A stretch of DNA of 64,000 nucleotides from Gracilaria gracilis. Lineage: Eukaryota > Rhodophyta > Florideophyceae > Gracilariales > Gracilariaceae. The position numbers and the translations under genes are program-made. The stretch covers positions 62,001-126,000 of the forward strand of contig JARGSG010000241.1 of assembly GCA_030374805.1 (NCBI GenBank), read 5' to 3'. Below are positions 47,379-56,136 of this stretch, piece by piece. A model generated the notes under the pieces. That model saw nothing but the letters and a program-made list of their open reading frames with translations. It searched no databases and was not told the DNA's origin. Positions within the stretch are counted from its first letter, which is position 1. The number at the start of each line of letters is the position of its first letter.

Positions 47379-48233
47379 AACACATGGTTTACCAAGCTGG
47401 TCCCTGCAGCACAACAGTCAATGGCCCGGGCACAAGCGGCATATAAGCGTGATTCCGATGAGCGAGCCCCTCGAAGACCACCCGCCCTTAAGGAAGGGGA
47501 CTATATGTTCATCCGTAAGGAGTATTGGAATCCAGGCAAGGAGAAAAGCCACAAGCTCTCACCCGTCGCCGACGGTCCCTTCAAGACAATTGCAGTGGAA
47601 TCCGACACTGTCGTAGTGGAGATGGGTCAGCAACACGAACGCATTTCCCGCGATCGCGTGGTTTTTGCACCCCAGCCTGCGAGAAACGACCCATCAAGTG
47701 GACATTCTACTGCAGAAGCGGAAACGAACACTACGGACACACCGGATGCACCCCTGATCGACGGTCCTAAGGAGGTACCACAACCTAATAGGGGACTCTC
47801 GGATTTGCCGATGTTATCGGACTCTACGCGCCCTGGTGCTTCGTTGTCTGAGGCCCTGCCACGTGGCGTAATTATTCGCCGCCTTGGCGCGTTGACACCC
47901 ACTCCCCATGTCGCTCCATCTAAGAAGGGGGAGGGACTCGTTAATCGTCATGCTTCCGCGCTGTCGCGTGAGGAACACCGTGTGGCACGGAGGAGAGACA
48001 GCGCTAATGCGCAAGCAAAGCCCTCTTGGGAGCCCGGCGTCTCGTCAAATTCGCCTCCTGTCAAGGCAGAAGCGGAATCGTCACCAGACACTACCGCTGT
48101 GCGGGACAGAACCGAGGAGACTCAGTCGTTACCGGCGAAGCCGTTGCCTATGCCGCATAGCGCGCGTGGAGTGACTACGTCGCATAACGGATTGGAAATA
48201 CCGCCTAAGGCGCCGTTGAGCTCGCGCGTCTAA
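47379..48233 (+). pseudogene. Integrase C-terminus (GPY/F type) and linker, element A
   Basis: Continues the pol frame after TGA 47376: YMFIRKEYWNPGKEKSHKLSP then VADGPFKTIAVES..VVVEM and ERISRDRVVFAP, the GPY/F-like module found at the end of chromodomain-clade integrases. A Pro/Ser/Thr-rich linker follows. It ends at TAA 48231, which is also present in B and in the old copy. Confidence 0.85.
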
Positions 48234-48926
48234 GACAGAGAAGAGTCGTCGGAGACTAAGCCGACCAACACGCCTGAGGCGGGCCACACCGTGAACACGT
48301 CGCTAAATGCCCAGCAGGGAAGTGCCAACCGTAGCACACGAACTACACCTGTAAGGGAGATCAGCTCAGCGAGCGAACCACGTCGACAAACCGAGCTGAC
48401 ACCTCCCGTACATACGGAGGCGGAACACGCCACGGCGCAGACCAATGACGGCCACCCGTTGACAACATCACGTTCCACCACGGCGAGGCCGGCTCAATCA
48501 GGGTTACCGTTGACGCGAGCGCTTTTGACGCCACACGCAACTCCGTCGAAACGGTTGCTACCACGCAAACTTGCGGTACGCCCACCTGGGACTCCCGCGG
48601 GAGAAGGAACTCTACCGGAACAAGGAAACGGGAACACCAACACCGCGAGACGCGTGACCACCGACCCAAGTAGGGGACCACACCGCGAAGGTACAGTGCC
48701 ACCAACCTTGTTGGACACACCTCGGTCTAACCGGAGCATCGACGCACTGCCACATACGGCAATGCCGCAGGAGTTCTCTCCGACAAAGGATGTCGTAATC
48801 ACATGCACAAGGCCGGGAAGTCTTCCGACAGGAGTTCGTAGTCGACCACATCGTGGAACACTCATACCATCCGTTGGGGTACATTCAGGGTCTCGTACGT
48901 TGGTACGGCTACGGACCCGAGGCTGA
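48234..48926 (+). other. Open Pro/Thr-rich frame after the pol stop
   Basis: The pol frame stays open for about 230 codons after TAA 48231. Low-complexity Thr/Pro/Arg sequence, same in element B. It leads towards the chromodomain but is out of frame with it. May be translated by readthrough or may simply be a remnant linker. Confidence 0.4.
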
Positions 48927-49032
48927 CTCGGATGAGCCAATCGAGCATCTCCCACGATCAAAAGTGGTGCAGTACCATCGGCGTACTCTCACGGGTCTCC
49001 CGGCGACAATTGTCTACGCCCAAGTCGGATAA
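48799..49032 (+). CDS. Chromodomain, displaced frame, element A
   Basis: In frame 1 from just after a stop at 48796 to TAA 49030: EFVVDHIVEHSYHPLGYIQ then LVRWYGYGPEADSDEPIEHL and VVQYHRR. This is the chromodomain pattern (VE.IL.HR....YLVRW.GYGPE..TWEP..NL...V..YH). The F, W and Y positions of the methyl-lysine cage are occupied; the TWEP motif is SDEP. Chromodomains at the end of Gypsy integrases steer insertion to heterochromatin by binding methylated H3. Identical in B (58275-58508). It lacks an ATG and is in a different frame from the upstream pol, so delivery to the integrase needs frameshift or splicing, or is lost. Confidence 0.75.
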   Translation, partial: SHAQGREVFRQEFVVDHIVEHSYHPLGYIQGLVRWYGYGPEADSDEPIEHLPRSKVVQYHRRTLTGLPATIVYAQVG

Positions 49033-49206
49033 CACACCCCCAAGTGGAAGAGGCTAGCTCACCTAGAAGGAAGTTGAGGAGTGGGAGAAGACGAAGCTGG
49101 CACTTGGGAAAGGAAAAATATACGTCATAGACGGAAGTAGATTTAATGGCCATCAAGGCTATATCGTACAACAACACTGCATAGCGGGAATCAGTTGGAA
49201 GACGGA
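49033..49206. other. Gap between convergent chromodomain and antisense ORF
   Basis: 174 bp separating the end of the sense coding region from the end of the antisense ORF. Both stop codons face it, so it may hold overlapping polyadenylation signals; no AATAAA is evident on the plus strand. Confidence 0.3.
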
Positions 49207-51165
49207 CTAAGCCCCCGACCCTTGGTTGGAGGGGCCCAGAGCGCCGTCACCAGTACCCCCATTGCTGAGATTGGATCCGCCAGTAAGGCGTGCAGCTAAC
49301 GCGTCCCGCATTGCGGTGACGTCCCCGCTCGCGACATTTGCGGAAAGCCCAACTCCTCGGAGGAACTGAGCGATCACAGCCGCCTCACCAGTTCCACCCC
49401 CAGAGGGGAGGACGGCAGGCACCTCGATCACATCTGGTTCGTCTGGAAAGGAAGCCACCACAGCACCTACCGACGAAGGTTCGGGCGCGGGTGGATTCAG
49501 CGGCTCAGCCGTCGCCATTCCCGGCGCTGCCGTGTCATTGGAGGTGGGCTCAGCCGCGTTGGCGGAAGGACCCTCTTCGACTACGTCGTCATCATACCCC
49601 ACCTCGGGTTCGTCGTCCATCATTTGGTCGTCGTCACCGCCGTAGGCGTGGTAAAAATCGTCAGCGTCAACGAAGTCAACGGGATGCCCGTAAAGGATAT
49701 ACCTCGGAGCCATCCGGAGAGCCGCCGCTTCAGCTGCGGTGATCTCTTGCACCTCCCAGGGATTGGAGAAGATGAAGTCTCCCGCAAATGGCGTGCGTCG
49801 TCCCGGAGACCGATCGAAAGGGCCGTTCTCGTGACCGCGGCCGCTCTGAGCGAAAGGCACGCTGGCCCACTCAACTCGGTCGACTACGTCGAAGAGCCCA
49901 CGAACTTCTTCGGCATTGTTTCCACCTCCCAGAGAGACCCGCAACGAGAGTTCTCGGATGCACGCACGAAGGCGAGGCGGGACATACCACAGTCGATACT
50001 GGTCATATACTTCCCATAGGAGATAAGCCGCGGTGCGGATTGCCCACTCGGTGAGCAACACGGACCACAGTCTGGAATACGGATCCGCGATGAGGCAGGA
50101 GCACAGATAGGAGAGAACCGGGGGCAACTCTATGTAGCACCCGCGACACACCTCCACCGAGGACCACCAAGTGAGAATGGGAACGTAACGGCCCAGCCGG
50201 TGATTGTGCCGGATTCGATTGATCTCCGTGTTTTGATACGGGACGAAAAACCCGAACCGGGAACGCGCACGACGCTCATCGCGGATGAAGTTCTGTAACC
50301 ACCGCGAACGGGACTCCCGGCGAAGATACCTGAACTCCGCCCGGATGATTGGATGAATCCAACACACCGCCTCCTGGCGTACATTAGGACGTCCTCTCCA
50401 GGAGTAAGTCTTAACTACCGCCAAGGGGGCACAATACGAAATCTCGCCTTGTGTACGGTACAACCAAAGATCGAAGCTGATGGAATCAGGAATTGGGAAC
50501 TCGAAGTTCGCCCGGCTCTGCCGCGCGTAGCCCAAGCGAAGCAATGCCGCCTGAGCGGAAGCCAGCGACTCGCCGGACCGCCGCAAGATTGCGTGAGGAG
50601 GAACCGCAACCCGTCGACGCCAATCCCACGAAGTAATGATTAACGCCGGAAGATCCCCGGGAAGGCGATCAGTACCGTCCGCATAGGACGCAATGAGCTC
50701 CTCGTTGAAAACGTCTGTAGGATGAAACCACGGAGCAGTCCGGAAGAGATGCGCGTGAACGCGAAGGTTCAGCCCGACGAGCTCGTCGTAAGAAGGCCAT
50801 GGCACTTCATGCATGACCTGACCATGGGGCTGCTGCCCTGGAGGGAAGATGTGCCCGCCACTGGCGTTGAGTCCCTGGGACGCACCAGAAGCATTTCCGC
50901 TTTGCGGAAGAGGCACCAAACGAAATCCGGAGAAGTATCCCGAGTTCAGAGGTTGACCGCTCATCGCGCGAGGCACTCTAGGAACGGGAAGGTTGTTAGT
51001 AACACCACGAGAGCCAGTTGAAGACTGTTGTATACAGGGTTGATCGTCGCTAGAGCGAGGTTGGCACTGTCGAGTGGTAGTGACTTGATCTTCGCGAGGC
51101 GAGATGGAATCCGAAGACCTCGGGGATGCGCTTTTATGCCCACGGTTGGGAGTTCGACTCGCCAT
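49207..51165 (-). CDS. Antisense ORF of the Gypsy family (652 codons), intact
   Basis: Starts ATG 51165 (MASRTPNRGHKSASPRSSDS). An open frame continues upstream into the LTR without another ATG. It runs 652 codons to 49207 antisense to the element. Residues 1-90 are Ser/Arg-rich and probably disordered. Residues 115-460 look globular, with many Trp, Tyr and Arg (SWDWRRRVAVPPHAILRR, WLQNFIRDERRARSRFGFFV, RTAAYLLWEVYDQYRLWYV). Around 530-550 is an acidic run (DDFYHAYGGDDDQMMDDE). The end is Ala/Gly/Pro-rich with a helical segment (AAVIAQFLRGVG). No membrane segment and no family recognised. The composition is that of a real protein, and the ORF recurs in B and the old copy. Promoter might be the antisense side of the 3' LTR. 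Confidence 0.7.
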   Translation of the reverse strand: MASRTPNRGHKSASPRSSDSISPREDQVTTTRQCQPRSSDDQPCIQQSSTGSRGVTNNLPVPRVPRAMSGQPLNSGYFSGFRLVPLPQSGNASGASQGLNASGGHIFPPGQQPHGQVMHEVPWPSYDELVGLNLRVHAHLFRTAPWFHPTDVFNEELIASYADGTDRLPGDLPALIITSWDWRRRVAVPPHAILRRSGESLASAQAALLRLGYARQSRANFEFPIPDSISFDLWLYRTQGEISYCAPLAVVKTYSWRGRPNVRQEAVCWIHPIIRAEFRYLRRESRSRWLQNFIRDERRARSRFGFFVPYQNTEINRIRHNHRLGRYVPILTWWSSVEVCRGCYIELPPVLSYLCSCLIADPYSRLWSVLLTEWAIRTAAYLLWEVYDQYRLWYVPPRLRACIRELSLRVSLGGGNNAEEVRGLFDVVDRVEWASVPFAQSGRGHENGPFDRSPGRRTPFAGDFIFSNPWEVQEITAAEAAALRMAPRYILYGHPVDFVDADDFYHAYGGDDDQMMDDEPEVGYDDDVVEEGPSANAAEPTSNDTAAPGMATAEPLNPPAPEPSSVGAVVASFPDEPDVIEVPAVLPSGGGTGEAAVIAQFLRGVGLSANVASGDVTAMRDALAARLTGGSNLSNGGTGDGALGPSNQGSGA

Positions 51166-51185
51166 CGCGACGGCGTAACTCACTC

Positions 51186-51200
51186 TTAAGGAGGGGGATA
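51186..51200 (+). promoter_or_regulatory. Polypurine tract of element A
   Basis: AAGGAGGGGGATA directly before the 3' LTR, the primer for plus-strand DNA synthesis. It lies in the 5' untranslated part of the antisense ORF. Confidence 0.8.
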
Positions 51201-52051
51201 TGAAGGACAACACTCCTTGGAGGCGATTTGAGGCACTTAGTTAATTTCCGCAGCATGCGTTAGTAGATATATGAGCTACACCGCTATTAGCGTGTCGCCT
51301 CATTGAGGTAATTTACACACATGTACACGTGGATTGCACGGCTCGAGGCGCCGCTTAGCGGGTGTGAATAGCACACGTGTAGCACGGATATGCCGGAGGC
51401 AGTGAACCCAGCATTGCTGTATTTACTTAGATGTTTTATAGATTATTTTGCCCGCCGCACCCACTGTCAGTGGTGCGCCGAGCTCAGTACTTAGAGGGTT
51501 GAGCACCGCTCTCCCAAGTAAACTGCCCCTTGCCAAGCAAGGGATTTCTGGCTCTAACTATCACGCCTTCGCGGATTGTTCACCTCCAAGTGGAGTGACA
51601 GCCGTGTTGTTCACGTATAGTTACCCACCCTTGTGGGGCTCAGAGTATAACCACTATTTGTATGTCTGGTTCCGACCTGTTGTCGTATACTCGCCCCTGT
51701 ATTGGGTTTGCTCTATTCTCTCTCTCTTTTTCCCACTCTGGTGGTTCGCTTTCTGCTCTTTTTGGGTTTGCCTTTTTGCCCTGTTCGCAGTGGCCCGTTT
51801 CCGACACCCTTTCGTTGCCGTGCTACTCTTTTTCGAAGACTCATCTCGTGACCGAGTCAACACGTGGATCTATACCGATTACTAATCAGCCTCAAGCTCC
51901 GACGCTTGTCGTGGTGGTTTGAACTCGGATTTACACCCGGCTTAGCTGTATCATTCCCGGAGTGCTCCGTTCGCTGTGCTGCCCTGTCTAGGGGAAGATT
52001 CCGAACGTCTTCGTGAGCCTGCGCTTTTCCCGCCAAAGGCGTTGCTTCACA
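51201..52051 (+). repeat. 3' LTR of element A
   Basis: 851 bp, TGAAGGACAAC to TTCACA. Differs from the 5' LTR by about 18 substitutions and small indels in the first 340 bp. The box CCGAACGTCTTCGTG is at 52001-52015. Confidence 0.9.
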
Positions 52052-52370
52052 CTGCGCGTTTGTTGGCCGCGTCCTCTAATTGACATCGAATTTCTTTACA
52101 AGACCTGGCTGGATGCTGGGATAATTGATACTACTCATCCCAAATTTGGGGGTTTCCATAACGAACTGAAGCGCTTTCGGCAACGCAGATCAGATAAGGT
52201 TTACTCAACAACCAGGATTCCACTTCCATTTTTTGTTTATTCACATATTGTGCAGAAAATGAACTTAGGATAGATTGGGCACGCGAGTAAGGCAGTCTAT
52301 GTTGATCGAGAGCAAGCAGACGCTGAGGGGTACTTCAAAGTTAATGATGATGATGCGTTTGTGATTGCTT
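52052..52370 (+). pseudogene. ORF interrupted by Gypsy A, right part
   Basis: Open from the LTR edge: LIDIEFLYKTWLDAGIIDTTHPKFGGFHNELKRFRQRRSD.. SHIVQKMNLG, a TAG at 52273, then IGHASKAVYVDREQADAEGYFKVNDDDAF to TGA near 52370. Protein-like and different in composition from the retroelement. Probably the C-terminal part of the gene whose start is at 40286. Function unknown. Confidence 0.35.
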
Positions 52371-53095
52371 GATAATTGTACAGGTAATCTGTTAGCTTTT
52401 TATTCCTCTTACTATTAATGAATAATGTTACATGTCTTATAAATGCGTTTATAAAATAAGGTTTGCCTCATCGGACAAATTTGTGAACGTTAAAATTCTT
52501 CAAGTTTCATGTTCGCCTTTTGTGGCAGTTCAAATACGTATACACCGACCTAGGGAGTTATTGACAACAGGCATGGTTTGAAAAGTCCAAAAGGTACGAA
52601 AACCATATATGGTTTGCAGATGGTAAAACGTGAACCCGTCATTATATCCTTTTACAAAACTGGACGTGAACAGCAGGAATGAGTATAGTAAATTATCCTT
52701 TATTGATTTTGCTGTGCTCTTTGTTATTTGTAAAGATGTTATGCCGTATATGGGTTCACGTTCTGAAGTGTAAAGAATTCTTACTTAAATGATGCTGTTT
52801 GTTCGATATACTTGCAACGGAAAGCAAATCTAATGTTTTATCATTCTTTAAAACAACATCGAATAAGCAGTACTCGGAAAATGGGAGGAGGCGCCTTACG
52901 CTTCAAAGTTCGTATAGATGTGTTTAGTATATGAATTCCTCATCCTTTTATGTCAAGTGCTGAAATGCGAACACGTTTTCTCCTTCTCCCTCAAAGCAGA
53001 AAGTACTTCTGTCGTAATTTGTACAATTTGCCATCTATCGATCTCCTGCATCTCCCAGTAGGTGTTGAAGATTCTAGCGCTGGGCCTATGACCTT
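52371..53095. other. AT-rich non-coding
   Basis: No gene seen. Same AT-rich composition as 37670-40280; presumably the remaining end of that interrupted DNA element. Confidence 0.4.
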
Positions 53096-53340
53096 TGACG
53101 AACACGGATGACGTGAACAACTGGGTGGTTCACGCCGACGTAGAGGATTGCTTTATTGGGGCTGGCATGGTGCGTGTACACCAGGCCCGGAGTGCAGCGC
53201 GACGCGCAGATACCCTTACACAATTTAGTACCTTCTCTGCATATTTTTGACAACTGCTTTGCTGTGTATCCTCATGGCACACCAGAACGCTGGCACGCCT
53301 GGCACGCTTGGATAGAACGGCCTGCAGTCCTGTTCCCATA
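53096..53340 (-). repeat. Copia-type LTR fragment
   Basis: Matches 35168-35300 over about 125 bp, including the AATAAA-containing segment and the TGACGAACA edge. No coding region adjoins it, so it is a solo or truncated LTR. Confidence 0.5.
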
Positions 53341-53719
53341 GGTAGAATCGGGAATCTGCCTTCCTGGGCAGGGCAAAGTGGAACACCGGTCAATTTGGAA
53401 CACGGACCTTGGAACGATCATTAGGCCCTTGTAGACACAGCTAGCCTCATCTATGCTGCTGCGGAGTCAGCAGAACTGCTCTCTGGACTACTCTCTACAA
53501 ACACCGGAGATCAGAACAAAAAAGGGGCGCTTCTTCTTTACAAATCCTGTATTCTCCATCCCCTTCAAGATAAACAATGAACTTCCTCCACGTTCCCACG
53601 CCGCTCCGATTCAAACAAAAGCGCGCCGAAGCGATGCTAACAATGGGTTCAAAACCCCAACCAGCGCCCACAATGCTTGGATGCTTTAATTTGAGCGTAC
53701 ATAGACGTACCGCCACACG
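53341..53719. other. No gene recognised
   Basis: Sequence upstream of the pogo-like transposase. No open frame of weight; may contain the element's 5' end and promoter. Confidence 0.35.
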
Positions 53720-55189
53720 ATGGTGACACCGTCTATGCGAAGTCAAGCGCTTCGCCACCGTAAAAGAGAAGAAAAAGAAAAACAAGTACGTTGGAAACGT
53801 AGCAAAGCAATTGAGCTGCTGAAGCTTTCCAAACCCTTCCGAACCACTGTGTCTGCCACTGAGTTGTCCCTTGGCACTATCTCACGTCTCAAAACCAAAA
53901 TCATGGCAACAACAGAGAAAGACACAGACTACGACGACTTTGATCACAATATCAAACGGTGACGCAAGACAGTCCTCACGACACAAGAAGAGAGCATCAT
54001 AGTGAGAAGAATGAAAGAGGTGGCTAACCACGGGCTTGCCGTGTCTGCCGAGACACTCAAAGCAATCGCTGCGGAAATTGCAAACGACAAGAGAACAGGC
54101 TTCCCTACTGGCTATCCATCAGATGATTGGGTGCGTGCGTTTCGCTCAAGACACCATGACATCACCTTTCGGAAGATGGAGGCACGAGATGGTGCAAAGA
54201 TTGCCGCTGAAGATCCAGAACATGTCCAAACATTCGTAGACGCTCTACAGTTGTGTGCTAAAATGAATCCCGGTATATTTGATGATCCGGACTTAGTATG
54301 GAACATGGATGAAACAGATGTTACGATAAAGGTGAAGGAAACGGAGAAAGGGTTTTTTAGTTCGGATACGCACCACGGCGGTTTGAAAATGATGTGCGAC
54401 TCACTTGGAAAACATCTGATAGCAGTTGTTATAGCCTCTGCGTTCGGTTATGTTCTGCCGCCCTTCTTTATCTTTGCTGGTAAGTACACCATGCAAAAGT
54501 GGTACGACCCACTCCCTTCTGATGATTTGAAAGATGAGACTGGGGTCCCACATTGGTTGGCAAGCTAAGAGTGGTTTCCGAGAGGCAGTTCTGTCATCCG
54601 AACAGAAAACGGTTCTATGGCAAAAGAAGTAATCCCATTCGTTATTGAACACATGACGCGCCATGCAGCACATATTACGAACGGTAGGAAGATCTTCCTA
54701 ACACTGGATGGGCATAAATCAAGGAACGGCTACGAATGGTTGTTCAAAGCGAAAGGAAATAAGGTTGAAGTAGTCCAAAGCCCCGCACACACGTCATACT
54801 TTCTGCAGGCATGTGACCAAACTATTAACAAACGATTCGAAGCATGCGTGGGAGCAACATACGAGAAGTTAAACAAAACTTCATTCGTAGACTTCGGGGA
54901 TTTTTGTGTGAAACTTAAACATGGCGTGGCTGGCTTCAGATCTTTCACTAAATCTGTCGTGCAACAGGCGTTTGATGTAGTGGGAATGTGGCCGATGGAT
55001 TATCGGTTCTTGGATTGGGCAAGGGCCAAGTGGCATGGGCGATCTGGGATTAAAACGTCTGAGCACCGCCGCTCTGTCAGAGTAGAAGAGTCTAAGCGGT
55101 ACGATGACGTGGTGTACATAATACGGAAGAGGTTGTCAAAGCATTACGAATTAGAATCTCTCAAGGAAATTATTGGCCGTGGCGACAGT
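53720..55189 (+). pseudogene. pogo-like DDE transposase, cut by Gypsy B
   Basis: ATG 53720 and one continuous frame of about 490 codons broken only by TGA 53960 and TAA 54566. N-terminus: basic helix-turn-helix region (KRSKAIELLKLSKPF, VSATELSLGTISRLK), then a CENP-B-like part (SAETLKAIAAEIANDKRTGFPTGYP, DDWVRAFRSRH). Catalytic part: DLVWNMDETDVT (first Asp), KIFLTLDGHKSRNG (second Asp) and SPAHTSYFLQACDQTINKRFE (third Asp, DDD type). The frame runs into the LTR of Gypsy B at 55190, which has removed the C-terminus. The few lesions show the Gypsy insertion and inactivation are both fairly recent. Confidence 0.8.
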
Positions 55190-56101
55190 TGTGGAGCAAT
55201 GCCTTTGGCGGGAAAAGCGCAGGCTCACGAAGACGTTCGGAATCTTCCCCACGACAGGGCAGCACAGCAATCGGAGCACTCCGGGAATGACACAGCTAAG
55301 CTGGGTGTAAATCCGAGGTCAAACCGTCGCTACAAGCGTCGGAGCGTTAGGCTGATTAGTAGTCGGTAAAGATCCACGTGTTCACACGGTCACGAGATGA
55401 GTCCTCGAAAGAGAGTAGCACGGCAACGAAAAGGTGTCGGAAACGGGCCACTGAGAACAGGGCAAAAAGGCAAACCCAAAAAGGAGAGAAAGCAAACCAC
55501 CAGAGTGAGGAAGAGAGAGAGAGAATAAAGCAAACCCAAAAAGGAGAGAAAGCAAACCACCAGAGTGAGAAAAAGAGAGAGAGAATAAAGCAAACCCAAT
55601 ACAGGGGCGAGTATACGACAATAGGTCGGAACGAGACACACAAATAGTGGTTATACTCTGAGCGCCACAAGGGTGGGTAACTATACGTGAACAACGCAGT
55701 CATCACTCCACTTGGAGGTGAACAATCCACGAAGGCGTGATAGTTAGAGCCAGAAGCCCTTGCCTGGCAAGGGGCAGTTTACTTGGGAGAGCGGTGCTCA
55801 ACCCTCTAAGTACTGAGCTCGGCGCACCACTGACAGTGGGTGCGCCGGGCAAAATAATCTATAAAGTATCTAAGTAAATATAGCAATGCTGGGTGCACTG
55901 CCTCTGGCATGTTCGTGCTACACGTGTGCTATTCACACCCGCTAAGCGGCGCCTCGAGCCGTGCAATCCACGTGCACATGTGTAGAAATTACCTCAGCGG
56001 GGCGACACGCTAATAGCGGTGTAGCTCATATATATCTACTAACGCATGATGCGGAAATTAACTAAGTGCCTCAAATCGCCTCCAAGGAGTGTTGTCCTTC
56101 A
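55190..56101 (-). repeat. 3' LTR of element B with 60-bp tandem duplication
   Basis: TGTGGAGCAATGCC to TGTTGTCCTTCA on the plus strand, 912 bp. It exceeds the A LTR by 60 bp because a 60-bp purine-rich unit is duplicated in tandem (55471-55530 and 55531-55590, about two differences). Box CACGAAGACGTTCGG at 55226-55240. Confidence 0.9.
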
Positions 56102-56121
56102 TATCCCCCTCCTTAAGAGTG
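56102..56121 (-). promoter_or_regulatory. Polypurine tract of element B
   Basis: The complement of TATCCCCCTCCTTAAG adjoins the LTR, same as in element A. Confidence 0.8.
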
Positions 56122-56136
56122 AGCCACGCTGTGGCG

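Larger units (their letters stand above)
40641..52051 (+). mobile_element. Gypsy chromovirus-type element A, complete
   Basis: An 11.4-kb LTR retrotransposon: 5' LTR 40641-41492, primer site, gag, protease, RT-RNaseH-integrase, chromodomain, an antisense ORF, polypurine tract and 3' LTR 51201-52051. Gene order gag-PR-RT-RH-INT and the C-terminal chromodomain place it in the Gypsy (Metaviridae) chromodomain clade. The two LTRs differ at roughly 5% of positions in the first 340 bp. The 5-bp flanks differ (CAATA left, CTGCG right), so no target duplication is seen. Several stops and one frameshift disable gag and pol. Confidence 0.9.

Noticed and set aside
48361..48961. Minus-strand ORFs opposite the Pro/Thr linker of element A (and their mirror in B)
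   Set aside because: Cys/Val/Arg-rich shadows of the linker, identical in B because the core is identical. There is no independent support like that for the antisense ORF at 49207-51165.
51448..51885. Hydrophobic ORF in the LTRs (also 41095-41304, 55356-55730)
   Set aside because: It comes from the pyrimidine-rich LTR stretch. Open frames appear on both strands there and change length with the 60-bp duplication, so this is composition rather than a gene.
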